64,000 nt of DNA from Rhizophagus irregularis (Eukaryota > Glomeromycota > Glomeromycetes > Glomerales > Glomeraceae). Below the pieces are notes generated by a model that saw only the letters and a list, made by a program, of their open reading frames with translations, ran no database searches and had not been told where the DNA came from. Location: positions 4,464,001-4,528,000 of the forward strand of contig NC_089439.1 in the NCBI RefSeq assembly GCF_026210795.1. The letters run 5' to 3'. A program made the position numbers and the translations under genes. The stretch's first letter is position 1. Each line of letters starts with the position of its first letter. This document shows, one piece after another, positions 22,560 to 33,682 of the stretch.

Positions 22560-24125
22560 ATTTGCCACGAGTTGTAGATCTAATTATACTACAATTATTG
22601 GTTCCCAATTTTGTCAATCATGATACAATTTTAATAAACTTTCATTTGCAGGAGTTCGTAAGACTTTTCCATCTATAGTTCATAATTTGTACGCTCCCTT
22701 TTCTCCAACTTGATGAATATAGTATGGTCCTTTCCATTTTGGATTTAGTTTTCCAGTCCATTGCTTTTCTTTTGCTGCGTTATAATATAAAACTTTATCT
22801 CCAATAGAAAATTTTATTTGGTGACGTAATTTTCTATCATGTCGTTCTTTTTGTTTTTGTTGAGATATTTCAATATTTGTCTTAGCTATTTCGATTTCTT
22901 AAGGTAATTGGTCAACTAAATTTTCTATGTGATTTATTAAAGTTGGAGTTCCATTATTTTCTAATAAATCAGTTGGTAGTTTAGCATCTCATCCATATAA
23001 TAAAAAGAAAGGTGCAATTTTTGTAGTTGAATGTTTTGTAGTACGATAAGCAAATAAAATTGGTGCAATATAATTAAGGTTGCTTATCTAAACCTCTTCA
23101 AAATTCTACGATTAGTTTTGTCAAAATTTTACTATAGATTTATTATAGTTTCAGCAGAGTTTTGGCAGTTTCAGCATTTATAATAAGTTTCAGCAGTTTC
23201 GCCTTTCTCCAAAGTTTTGCCAGTTTTTTAATATAACTTTAATATAGTTTTGGCAGAATTTTGCTTTTCAGTAAAATGCCATCTTGCCTAAACCCCTAGG
23301 TTTCAGCAAGCAACCTTAAATATAATTATCCAAATTATCAATATGATCTGTTGATAATTTTGCTAAAGATTCTGATAAAGTACGATTAAATCTTTCTACA
23401 AGTCCATTTGTTTGAGGATGGTATGGCGTTGAAAATAAATGTTTTATCTGAAATTTTTCCATTAATTTTTCAATTATTTGATTTCTAAAATGAGTTCCTT
23501 GATCTGATAATATTTTTGCTGGACATCCATGTTGACAAATTATTTCTTCATAAATAAAAAGTGCAGCTTGTTTTGCAGTAGCTTCCTTTACAGGTCGTGC
23601 TTCTGGCCATTTTGTTAAATAATCTATTGCTGTAATTATATATTTGTTTCCATTTGTAATTATAGGTAAAGGTCCTACAAAATCTATTCCTATTTGATAA
23701 AAAGGACTTTCTACTGGAATAGGATGTAAAGGTAACTTTGTCTTTTATTTTCCTCTTCATTGGCAAGAATCACATGACATGACATAAGATCTGATGTCAT
23801 TGTACATTTGTAGCCAATAATATCTTAATTGAATTTTGTCAAACATTGTGTCAACTGAAAAATGCGCAGGAGTAGGATCATTGTGGAACATAAAAAGAAC
23901 TGGTTCCAATTCATGTCTTCTAATCACTCATAATAAATTATTTTGTTTCTTCTTATCTTTTTTATAAATAAAATTATTTTTGATAATAAAATATACTGAT
24001 TGTTTTTGAATTTGTTGTTGCTGTTGGTTATTTAATGTAGAAGGTAATTGATTATATTTTAAATAATTATATATGTTATTGTAATGTTTGATATCCATTT
24101 TTAAAAATTTAGGCTGTCTCGTCAT
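22560..24125 (-). pseudogene. Integrase region of the Ty3/Gypsy element
   Basis: A His/Cys zinc-finger (…PTPAHFSVD… to YVMSCDSCQ) is followed by the core IGIDFVGPLP, an LSDQGTHF second Asp and GLVERFNRT with the catalytic Glu, so all three acidic residues can be seen. The C-terminal part (KVLYYNAAKEKQW, KGPYYIHQVGEKG) resembles the usual Gypsy integrase tail. The frame is cut by TGA or TAA codons at about seven places and by a 244-bp insertion at 23075-23318. Host DNA insertion would be its original role. Confidence 0.85.
23075..23318. mobile_element. hAT-like miniature element inserted in the integrase
   Basis: The ends are TAAGGTTGC and GCAACCTTA (9-bp inverted repeats, with further similarity inward). 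A perfect 8-bp target duplication AATATAAT lies at 23067-23074 and 23319-23326. Removing it restores the integrase reading through DNLDNYI-APILFAYRT. An 8-bp duplication points to the hAT superfamily. No coding capacity. Confidence 0.85.
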
Positions 24126-25150
24126 GATGCAGATACTTTCGCTTTCATCTTTGATACTTTGTTAATTATTATATGTAAAAGAGGTGGACTTTTAGTCCAA
24201 TTTGGCAATAAAGATATTTTGTGAACTGGTAGATCATTCATTAATCGTTCAATATATTTAAGATAATTGATATTATTTTCAAGTTGTACTGCTTGAGGTT
24301 CTTTCCACCATTGATTATTAATAAGAAATTTGGGATTCATATCTGGCCTAATTTTTCCTAAAGTGAATCCAATAATACAGTCATAGATGGTAGTTCCATA
24401 AAATAAATTCTTCTTGCACATCGTACAATATGTGTGCACATGATGATTTTCTGTATCACATTCCATAATGACTTCCACCATGATTGATTGGTTGACCGGC
24501 AATTATTTGTTTAATTTTGATATTTTCCAAATACATATTTTCTAAAGCTTGACGGTCTATACCACACATGGTCCAGGTGATATGTTCTTCAATATTGATC
24601 TGATTTTCTTCTGAATACTAATCAGAGAATACATTTCCATTTATTTGTCTTTCCCAAGAATTATTATATTCTTCTATATCAATTGAATAGTTATCTTCAT
24701 TACACTGACAAATAATCTTATTGCAGCAACTATCACAGGTCAAAAAGTGAAAAATCAGGCATCAATCAGTCACCAATCGGTCACCAATCAGGTATCTGAT
24801 TGGTGACCGATTGGTGCCTGATTTTTCACTTTTCGACCTGTGTATATGGTGATGGTGAACGAGCTGGAGGGGGTTGGCAATCTTTACAAATACAATCTTC
24901 TGGATGAGGTCCATTGGGGTTGTCAAAATCATATCAAATTCCTGAAATAATATTGATAGAAGAACTATTTCCTGATTATTCTTCAATGTAGCTTTGCATA
25001 TCATATAATAAATAATCACAATGATTTAACAAATCGATAGCTTTTTGAGCAGGTCTATCGGTATAATCATCTTCTGAATCTGCATCATACTCTTCATGTA
25101 CTGGAGTAGAGCTTTCATTTACATTAGTTTGTCTTTCTTTTTTGATAGAA
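24126..25150 (-). pseudogene. Extra Cys-rich region between RNase H and integrase
   Basis: The minus-strand reading gives an acidic stretch after RNase H (EEYDADSEDDYTDRPAQKA), then CICKDCQPPP, CCNKIICQCNED, HITWTMCGIDRQALENMY and YCTMCKKNLFYGTTIYDC. Together these suggest a zinc-binding segment. Four or more stops and a frameshift interrupt it, and a 109-bp palindromic element sits in the middle. A homologous piece occurs at 20075-20338 on the other strand. Not a standard Gypsy domain that I recognise. Confidence 0.55.
24734..24842. mobile_element. Near-perfect 109-bp palindromic miniature element
   Basis: The whole element folds on itself: left arm from CACAGGTCAAAAAGTG, right arm to CACTTTTCGACCTGTG, with about 50-bp arms and a short loop. 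TAT stands on both sides (24731-24733 and 24843-24845), consistent with a 2-3 bp TA-type target duplication. Each arm also carries internal repeats of CCAATCGGTCAC. It interrupts the retroelement coding region. Confidence 0.8.
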
Positions 25151-25170
25151 ATCATGAAACAACTAAGAGT

Positions 25171-26654
25171 TTAGTTATCTTCTTCAAACATTCTGGATAA
25201 TGCGTCTGCATTTGCATTTGCTTTTCCTGCTCGATGCTTAATATTAAAGTCATACTGTTGAAGGTCCATGACCCATCTCGCATGGCGGCCTTTTGGGATT
25301 TTGGATATCTTTAACCATTTTAGAGCAGAGTGGTCAGTAACAATTGTAAAAGATTTTAATCCTAAGTAGTGTTGAAAATGTTTGATAGCCCATACTATTG
25401 CAAGACATTCCTGGTCAGTTATAAGGTAATTGCACTCAGCCTTATTCAAAGATCTGCTGGCATAAGCGACTACATGTTCTTTTCCATCCTCTCTTATTTG
25501 TAATAACACATCACCAAGTCCAGTACCAGATACGTCTGTATGAATAATGAAGGGTTATTCAAAGTCAGGATATATTAAGAGATTTAATTAATCTTTCCTT
25601 CAAATAATCAAATGCAGTTTGCTGTTTTTCAGTCCAATGAAAAGGGGTTTCCTTCTTTAAAAGTAATAACATTGGTTTGGCTATTTTTGAGAAATCTTTG
25701 ATGAACTTTCGATAGTAGGAGAATAAGCCTAATGCTGAGCGAAGTTGTGTTAGGTTTGTTGGGACTGGAAAAGTTCTAATTTTCTCAATTTTTTCTGGAT
25801 CAGGACGAATGCCTTCTCGTCCAACTACATGTTCTAGGAAATGAATATTTCCAAGGCAAAAGTAATATTTCTTAAGTTTAATCTTCAAATTTGCTCGTCT
25901 AAGAGTTTCAAATACTTGTCTAAGGTGATCCAAATGTTGCTCCAAGGTTCCTTTTGAGTAGATGATTACATCATCTAAATATACTGCTACAAATTTCCCT
26001 AGATACTCCTGGAGTATTCTATTCATTAATCGTTGAAAAGTTCCAGGCGTATAAGCTAAACCAAAGGGCATTACTAGAAATTCATATAATCCAAATGGAG
26101 TAATAAAGGCAGTTTTCTCAATATCTGCTGGATCCATAGCTACTTGCCAATAACCACTGGCTAAATCTAATGTGGTAAACCATGTTGCATTACTAAAAGA
26201 TTCAAGCATATCATCAATTCGAGGCAATGGGTAAGCATCTGCTTTGGTGATAGCATTCAATTTGCGATAATCTATGCATAAACGGTTTTCTCCTTCTTTT
26301 CTATTAACAATTACTACAGTTAAAGCCCAAGGGCTGGCTGATTTTCTTATAAGTCCTTGACTTTCCATTCTCTTGATTTCACCTTGTAAAAATTCTCTAT
26401 ATTTAGGATTACATCTGTAAGGTGGTTGAGAGATAGGCGTACGCATCTTTTGTAATAATTTTGTGCTTAATTACATTTGTTTTTCCAATTTCCATTTGGC
26501 TTTTAGTACAAATATCTGCATAGTCACTTAAGAGTTGTTGAAATTGGTTTTGTTGGTGGTAGTCTAATGGTCCTAAATGTAAGTCTGGATTGACTTTTTC
26601 TCCACTATATACTTCTGCTTGAGCTAAATAAATGGCAGGATTTGATTCTTCCAA
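25171..26654 (-). pseudogene. Reverse transcriptase and RNase H of the Ty3/Gypsy element
   Basis: The RT fingers and palm are recognisable (LCIDYRKLNAITKADAYPLP, TLDLASGYWQVAM, MPFGL), with the active site YLDD at 25970-25981. An RNase H segment follows (DQECLAIVWAIKHFQHYLG, IVTDHSALKWL). Breaks: a frameshift near 26440 separates the upstream linker from the RT, a one-base loss near 25570 breaks the frame before RNase H, and a TAA stands close after it. The role was copying element RNA into DNA. Confidence 0.92.
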
Positions 26655-26699
26655 TTCTTCATCTTCATTATTTTGGTGTGCAGGAGATACTTCATTTTC

Positions 26700-27880
26700 C
26701 TAGGGGTTAAATTCAAGGGATTCTTCTGTTGAATAACCAGAAAAGTCAGACATATAGATTTGAGCTTCTTCTAACTCTTCAGACTCATATTTCTCTTCAT
26801 CGTCATACTCAAATGATTGCTTCATTTTAATGGGTTTTGGAAGAGTAAAAATCACAGGAACTGTTATGGATCGTCCATTGTATCTGATAGTTAGCGTCTT
26901 CTTGTTCCAGTCAAGGGCAGCATTCACCTTTCTCATCCAGTTATTTCCTAGAATGAAAACACTATCACTTGATTCTATAATTTGAACATTGGTTTTAATA
27001 ATTGAATTTCTGACTTTTAGGGGTAAGTTTTGGATTTCTCCCAATGATCTAACTCTAGTTCCATTGGCAGTTTTAATTACATATTCTGAAGGTCCATCAA
27101 TAGTTAATTTCAAAGTTTTCATTATGGCAGTAGTCATAATACTAACTGCAGCTCCACTATCAATAACTGCAATAACTGGCTGTTGATTGATATGGAATTC
27201 ACATTTAGTGGCGGTAGTAGGAGTTTCTTCTTCTGAATTGAAATCTCCATAATAACTTTCTCCAATATAATTGTTATTGTCAATCTTTTCACGTTTTCTC
27301 CTCATACTTTGAATTAATCCTTTCCTGTAAACAGGAAGTTGAGCTGTTGCTTGGCCAATAGATAGATCACAAGGTAGGTCACTAATATATTTAGCTATAT
27401 CAAATTCATTGACATTTTCAATAGGTGCAGGAACCATTTTGGTTCTTACTTTTCTTTTTGTAGAAGTTTCTGCTGTAGCATCCATATTCATTGGTATAGA
27501 AGAAGTTACTGGAGGAATAGGGTGGGTACGTAATTGGTCTTCCTTTCGAGATTCTGAAAATCTTGTTCTTTTTCCTCTAGGAGAAGATATCTCGTATGGA
27601 ACAGATCTAGAACGAGTTGTAACATATGCTTCATATTTGTCTTCTTCTTCCCACTCTTCTTCATATTCATCCTCATATATATTCATTATAATAAATTTCT
27701 GCTTCATCATCTGCATAATTAATAGGTGTAACTGGTGCTCTTTGGCGAGGGCGATTATTATTATTATTGTTACCATTAATATTTCCATTATTGGTATTTT
27801 TCCCATTTGGCAGTTTCTGGAAATATGTCCCACATTTCCACATCTGAAACAGGTGATATTAGGATTGAAGGAATTATGAG
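26700..27880 (-). pseudogene. CCHC zinc knuckle and aspartic protease of the Ty3/Gypsy element
   Basis: A CFRCGNVGHISRNC knuckle lies at 27810-27851. Downstream, a long acidic linker leads to the retropepsin active site VIDSGAAVS (27150-27161 for DSGA). The frame is open from 27833 to a TAG at 26700-26702, beyond which the same frame continues toward RT, so a CAG-to-TAG change is likely. A frame slip near 27830 separates the knuckle from the protease frame. It would process the Gag-Pol polyprotein. Confidence 0.85.
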
Positions 27881-29283
27881 TAGGGGCTTGACTATTTTGA
27901 TGATTTTGATTGTTGTTATTATTAGATCTAGGTCTGGTATTTCAAAGAGTGCTTTGTTGAACCATTAGAACTGATGAGAGATTTGCATAATTAAGAGCGA
28001 GTTGTTGCATTTGTTTGGTTAATGCTTTCATTTCATCTACTTGTGGAGTTGGTTTAACAGTAGTAGTAGTAGTTGAAATAGGTTCTGTAGTACTAGTAGT
28101 TACTGGTGTTGTAGTTAAAAGAGTAGTATTTACACCTAATTCTACTAACTTGGCTCGGTAATAGTTGCCTCTAAATTATCTGTATTTCCAATTACTACTT
28201 GTTCTACTAGAAAAGGTTTGAGACCATTAATATAAAATTAATTTGGTATCTTGCAGATAAAGCTTCTCCTTAGGTGGCTTTATTTAACAACTTCTTAAAA
28301 CGTTGAGAATAGTTTTCTACAGATTCATTGTCCCTTTGTTTAATATTTTGCAATTCTCTGGTCCACTGATTCCTTCGAGCAGCAGTTGCAAAGTAGTTTA
28401 TAAGTCGGGTATCAAAGTTATCTGCATTGTTATCTATATGCCATTGGTTGATATTTCCTCTATCCTCTTCATACCAATCTTGGGCAGCTTCCTTAAGAAA
28501 TCCAGCAGCTAAAGCGATTTTTTGATTATCTGGCCATCCATTAGCTGCAAAGGCAGCTTCAAAGAGTTGACACCATTCGTATGAATCTTCATCATCACGT
28601 CCATAGAAAAAGGGAACATCTACAACTTTAGATGTTGTACAATTTTGGTTGGCAGTTATAAGAACATTGAGGGCATTTAGGTTATTTTGTAAAGCATTAG
28701 TGATGGCGGTTGTATTATTATTCAAAGTATTTTCCAAGAGGTTTCCAACATTTCTGGGGTTATTATTATCAGCTGGGTCAGCTCCCCAAACTAACTTCAT
28801 AAGTTCTTTTATTTGACCTTCATTCATGTTGGCATTATTATTTACTGGTATATTATGAAAAATTTGATATGCGTTAGTTACTTGAGTATTGGTTGGTAAA
28901 CTCTTGAATCCATTTGTTAATTCAAATAATTTATGTAAATAAAAGGATAATTCTAATAAAGGGGTATTTATTTGTCAAAACTTTATACTTTGTAAGATCT
29001 TAGTAGTTATACCGACAAGTGTATTGAGTTGTGTAGTTATAAAAAATTCAGTTTTTAATACTTTAAAAGCAGCTACTGTTGCTCCAGTATATTGTTTTGC
29101 TGTGTACTGAATAGAAATCCAGAGCCAAAATTTCTCAAATCTGTCAGGGATATTGTCAGCTGGAATAGAATCTGTTGGGTAACACTGAATACAGTAAACT
29201 TCTTTTTGGTTTATTGTTCTTCCTCTACAATGTTTTCTTTGATGTGACTTTAATTCTGCTTTAGATAAATTGTAAAAGGGCAT
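27881..29283 (-). pseudogene. Gag of the Ty3/Gypsy element
   Basis: Starts at MPFYNLSKAELKSHQRKH (29283), reads to a TGA at 28972-28974, and resumes in frame as NTPLLELSFYLHKLF and MNEGQIKELMKLVWGAD. The central capsid-like segment is typical of retrotransposon Gag (VPFFYGRDDEDSYEWCQLFE, AAQDWYEE, ENYSQRFKKLLNKA). A TAA follows that segment, then a frame change and a stop near 28160. Gln/Asn/Thr-rich sequence links it to the zinc knuckle. Confidence 0.85.
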
Positions 29284-29306
29284 TCAATTTTAAAATTCAA
29301 ATTGTT

Positions 29307-29512
29307 GCAAGTTCGTCTGCTAATATCTCAAGTACGTCTGAGAAAGTAAATTTCGTTTGCAAGTACGTCTGCAAGTATCTCAAGTTCGTCTGAGAAAAGA
29401 AATTACATCTGCAAGTTTGTCTGCAAGTATTCTCAAGTTCGTTTGAGAAAAGAAATCACATCTGCAAGTACGTCTGCAAGTATTCTCAAGTTCGTCTGAG
29501 AAAAGAAATCAA
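29307..29512. repeat. Four tandem 52-55 bp repeats in the retroelement leader
   Basis: Units start GCAAGTACGTCTGCAAGTAT and end GAGAAAAGAAATCACATCT, with increasing divergence toward the Gag side. They lie between the primer-binding site and the Gag start, where packaging or translation signals are normally found. Confidence 0.85.
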
Positions 29513-29538
29513 TTGTTAATTCACAGTATAGCCTTTTA

Positions 29539-29555
29539 CCTGGCAGGAATCACCA
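29539..29555 (-). other. Retroelement primer-binding site
   Basis: TGGTGATTCCTGCCAGG (minus strand) begins with the TGG expected to pair with a tRNA CCA end and starts two bases after the LTR end, the classical arrangement. The tRNA was not identified. Confidence 0.6.
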
Positions 29556-29557
29556 CT

Positions 29558-29828
29558 TGTTAACCGATTTGGTACGTTGAATAGATTAACTATGATTTGC
29601 AGTCAGGGAGGTTAAGTACGCTTAACTATGACTGAAATCCAATCAAACAAGACACGCTTAAAATAGGAAGTTTGTTTATAGTGTAAAAGGTTATACTTTA
29701 TTATAGAACTTTATAATTACAAGAACTTATTCAAACTAATAGGAACTAAAAGAACTAAGGTAAACTGAAGGAACTTAACTTATAATGAAGGAAAATACCC
29801 TATTTATATAAAAGTTACTACTGTTACA
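29558..29828 (-). repeat. 5' LTR of the Ty3/Gypsy element
   Basis: Begins TGTAAC and ends GTTAACA, i.e. TG...CA ends forming a short inverted repeat, and is followed by the primer-binding site. A TATA box (TTTATATAAATAGGG) lies only about 20 bp in, so U3 is very short. No partner LTR is visible downstream, so borders rest on motifs alone. Confidence 0.6.
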
Positions 29829-30905
29829 CAAATTTTTTTGTGCATGTGATTTCCGATATTATATGATGATCCGATGAAATTTTGGTACATTTGTGTACAC
29901 GTCGATTTCTGATGTTACGAGACGATTTACGCCGATGTATAGTTGCTGATTTGTGTATATCAGTTAGCTATATTAAAGATATTGATTTTATATGATAAAT
30001 TTACTTATATATCATTTTTATATTTATTTTAATTTATTCAATTTATTTATTTATTATTAGATATTTTCTTTATTTGTATTATTTATACGTATACAATTTT
30101 ATTAGAATTTATTAGAAGATAATTGTGTGAGAATTAGTTCAATAGTATTAATTGTCCAAAATTATCAATTGTGTTCTATTTGAAAGTGGCTTACAATAAA
30201 AATTATCGCTATTGTAATATGGTGATGAAACATTGACAATTAGATATCTATAGATTAGATTTTGCCTTTGATTGTTAGAAAAAGAGATGGCAGTAAGATA
30301 TAAATATGCCTCTACCAACTCCATAATAGAATAGTGACCTATATAGTTGTTCTTGAGAATTTTCCCCTATCACCTTTATTCGTTTTATTGTAAACCGAAA
30401 GTGTCCTTTTTTTATTAATAAAATCGTTACGTTTTGGCTATTTACATTGTTTCTATATATTCCATATAAAATTTATTTTATATATCGCATATTACTATTA
30501 ATCATGTTTTATAGTTGTTTACCTTGACGATTCTTAACGAACAATACCGGAAATACCTTGGATAGGTAGTATAGTAAGAATTTCGTTGGTATCCGTGTAG
30601 TTATATGATATAAGTCATCCGCCATTCGTCTCTTAATTACCATCATTATTCGATAACACTACATATAAAGATATAATAAATATAATAGATATAATAAATA
30701 TAAGAAATATAACTAATATAATAAATATAATAAATAAATTAAATATAATAAATAAAATAATTATATCGTTTATATTAAATATAATTAATATAATAAAAAT
30801 AATAGGCTAAGTTGGCTGCAGCTAAGTCAGCTTGGCACAGTTGGACACAGTAGATCCTAATTTTCCACATGATCTTTTGGCGTAGTAAGTTGTAACTCTA
30901 CACGT
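29829..30905. other. AT-rich intergenic DNA
   Basis: No gene seen. At 30661-30800 a run of AATATAATA/AATAAATA units forms a degenerate microsatellite. A GC-richer patch at 30805-30910 (AAGTTGGCTGCAGCTAAGTCA) may be a repeat end. Confidence 0.4.
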
Positions 30906-30910
30906 GACTA

Positions 30911-31925
30911 GGGGTAACAACAGTTAGTTGTAACTGTTCATTAATAAAATTAAAAAAAAATAAATAAACCAAAATTCATATATACTTATGAATCTTAGTT
31001 CTTTTCCAATTTTTGGAATTCAGAAGTTCACTGAACCTAAAAAAGAAAGAATGGTTAATAGTAATCATTCATTAATAAAATTAAAAAAAAATAAAATAAA
31101 AAATCAAGGTTCATATATACTTATGAATCTTGGTTTTTTTGTTCTTTGATACTTGGAAGCTCCTCCCAAGATACTGAACCTATAAAAAATAAAAGAAAAA
31201 GAACAGTTAATAACTGTTTATAATATTAAACAACAAACAAAAAAAAAAACAAGTTTTGTACTTACAAAACTTGTTTTTTCATTCTCGCAATGCAAACTCT
31301 TCTAAGGTAGCAGGGCAATTGGATTCTTGGGTTTCCTGGGTATCCTCTTCTATAATCTGGAGTGGATCTTGGATCTCACATTTGGATTTTCTGCATCGCT
31401 TGACAGTTCAGCCTCTTTGTTTGGATAATGATCAATTCTTTGGGATTCTTCAAAAGTCATCTGAGAGCTGAATCTAAAAAAAGTAAAAAAGAACAGTTAG
31501 TATTAACTGTTCATATTAAAAAAAAAAAAACTTTAAAGTATTTGTACTTACAAATCTTTAGGGTTCTGTACTTCAGAAGTCACTTGAAAGCTGAAATTAA
31601 AAAAAAAGTAAAAAAAAATGATTAGTATTAACTGTTTATATTTTATTAAAAAAAAATAAAAAACTCCAATGAATTTGAACTTACGAATCTTCTGGAGTTT
31701 CTGTAGTACTTCAGAAGTTCATTTGAGAGCTGAAATTAAAGAAAAGTAAAAAAAGAATGGTTAGTAATCATGCATATTAAAAAAAATAAAAAAAATTCCA
31801 ATGAATTTGTATTTATGAATTTTTGGAATTTCTGTACTTCAGAAGTCCACCTGAAAGCTGAAACTAAAAAAAAAAGTAAAAAAGGAATGGTTAGTAACTG
31901 TTCATATTAAAAAAAAATAAAAAAA
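30911..31925 (-). repeat. Array of exon-like modules with splice signals
   Basis: About seven modules, 130-150 bp each (one about 290 bp). On the minus strand each has a T-rich tract ending in TTTCAG or TTTTAG, a 39-45 bp exon-like core (…ACTTCTGAAGTACAGAA…), a GTAAGTA-type donor in several copies, and then an intron-like AT stretch carrying a short palindrome of the type AACAGTTAGTATTAACTGTT. The long module (about 31286-31475) holds protein-like frames (TFEESQRIDHYPNKEAELSS, then EEDTQETQESNCPATLEEFA and a stop) that differ by one frame. This may be a decayed or alternatively spliced gene made of duplicated exons. Confidence 0.6.
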
Positions 31926-32075
31926 AAGACAAAAGGAAGTAAAAAGGAAAGGGAAAGGAAGGGAAAAGGAAAGGAAGGGAAAGGAAAACAAAGGAAGGGA
32001 AAGGGGATGAAGGGAAACAGGGATGAAGGAAAAAAAAATGAAGGAAGGAAAAAGGAAGAGAAAGGAAGAAAATTA
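31926..32075. repeat. Polypurine (GGAAA-type) low-complexity tract
   Basis: About 150 bp of G/A only (AAAGGAAGGGAAAGG units), i.e. a long pyrimidine tract on the minus strand, directly upstream of the exon-module array. It could form triplex DNA or serve as a promoter-like C/T tract. Confidence 0.8.
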
Positions 32076-32124
32076 AAAAAGTTTAAAAAAAGGATGCATA
32101 AGATGATCCTTTTTTAAACTTTTA
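32076..32124. repeat. Hairpin with about 20-bp arms
   Basis: AAAAGTTTAAAAAAAGGAT and ATCCTTTTTTAAACTTTT face each other across about a 10-base loop. It could be a miniature-element end or a transcript hairpin. Confidence 0.7.
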
Positions 32125-32733
32125 ATATGTGTATTGCATAATGTGTAACATTTAATTAATATAATTCAATATATGTCTAATCATAGATCATCAAATATAT
32201 CAAATATAGGCCAAATTGTATTAAGGCTGAATATTCCAAGTCAATTGTTATTGTTAATAAGAAATCAATAAAAAAAAAGTATTGATCGATTTATGTTTTT
32301 TTTTATGTTACAACAACTAAAAATTGACCAAAAATCGACCAGTTGATTTATGCCAATTTTTGTAATTAGCCAAATGTGTGACAGATCATGTGATTGATTT
32401 GCCAAATTATTGCTGGAAGGTCTTATTGATGAAATAAATGATTTCGACCAGTTGTTATGCAATTTGTAAAAATTAGACTAATTTTAATTCTACTTTAATA
32501 TATTACAGAAATTTGTTATACAGGACATAATTGAATTGGAGAAATACATTAGAAAATGTACAGTAAGTTCAATACTTTTTGTGATTCTTTATTTAGCACA
32601 TAAAGCATAAATCAGATATTTATTTGTTATTATTAATTATACTAAATTTAAATAGGATTTCATTAATATTTTTTTATAATATACAAAATTTTATCCTAAA
32701 TAAATGAATATATAAATTAGATTTAATTACAAT

Positions 32734-33217
32734 TAGGGATGCCAAAAGTTCAGTTATAACCAATTATAACCAGTTTTTACCAGTTCAGTTATAGTTTAGT
32801 TTCAGTTCAAGACTAACCAGTTAACTGTCAGTTTTATATATAAAAAAACTGACAAAAAAACTGATTGGTTAATCATATATTCCAAAAGAAAAAAAATGTT
32901 TCTTTTATTAATTTTATTGAAAATACAAATTATGATTTTGGTGTTTATATATATATATAGTATTCTTATTTTTGAAATAATAAGAAAATTTATCTTTTAA
33001 GTGTAGATCATGTGATTTTTTGTTCTGCTAAAAAAAATTGCAAAATTGGCATTATTATTTTAAAAAAAAAATTATAACTTTAAGGAATATTATCAAATAA
33101 AATTATAATTAATACTTTCTAACACTAGCTCGTTCAATTTTGCAGTAGTTTTACAATCAGTTTTGCAATTCAGTTTTATTAGTCAGTTTTCAGTTTCAGC
33201 TGAAAACCACAGTCCTA
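32734..33217. mobile_element. hAT-like non-autonomous element, 484 bp
   Basis: Ends TAGGGATG and CAGTCCTA (imperfect 8-bp inverted repeats of hAT type), flanked by a perfect 8-bp duplication ATTACAAT (32726-32733, 33218-33225). The interior is rich in CAGTT motifs pointing in both directions. No transposase. Confidence 0.85.
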
Positions 33218-33682
33218 ATTACAATTTGAGCTAAATTTATTGTAGTGGAAATCTGTTAATTTAAAGACCTATAAATTCCATGGAAATTGGACAAGTTTAC
33301 AACTAATTTCTGGGATGCACATTTTAATAAGATTTAGTTGAAATTATTAACAAATCAATAAGAAATTGGCCATGTATACAAAATTTCTTGGTTGTAAATG
33401 TATTGTATACTACCTCACTTTGACCAGTGCTTATTTTCATAGAATTTTTGAGAAGTTATATAATACAATCACTTATTTTTTGGTAAATTTGTATTGTCTA
33501 ATAACATATTATATAACATCTAATGTAATGATAATTATGCAAAGTTAATAGGGAATTAAAAAATTACTGGGATGGATATTTTAGCTAAGATGATATTATT
33601 AAAAAATGAAACATTTGTTGCAAAATAATAAATTCAAGAAAATGATCAAATGATTTTTGTACAAAATATAATATTATAAAAT

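Larger units (their letters stand above)
22500..29828 (-). mobile_element. Broken Ty3/Gypsy LTR retrotransposon
   Basis: In minus-strand order: 5' LTR (29828-29558), primer-binding site, leader with tandem repeats, Gag, CCHC knuckle, aspartic protease,reverse transcriptase, RNase H, an extra Cys-containing region, then an integrase with zinc finger and DDE core. Integrase after RNase H places it in Ty3/Gypsy. Many nonsense codons and frameshifts, plus two inserted small transposons (23075-23318 and 24734-24842), make it non-functional. No second LTR matching the first is visible up to 21.9 kb, so the 3' end is truncated or was replaced. The start given here is the approximate end of integrase similarity. 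Confidence 0.9.

Noticed and set aside
23548-23766. Minus-strand ORF of 72 residues
   Set aside because: Out of frame with the integrase core, which covers the same bases and has its catalytic residues.
26989-27879. Plus-strand ORFs of 65 and 156 residues over the protease region
   Set aside because: Shadows of the retroelement protease and linker on the minus strand; translations are Ile/Ser-rich with no motif.
29307-29512. CRISPR-like array
   Set aside because: Only four diverging copies without unique spacers, in the leader of a eukaryotic retroelement.
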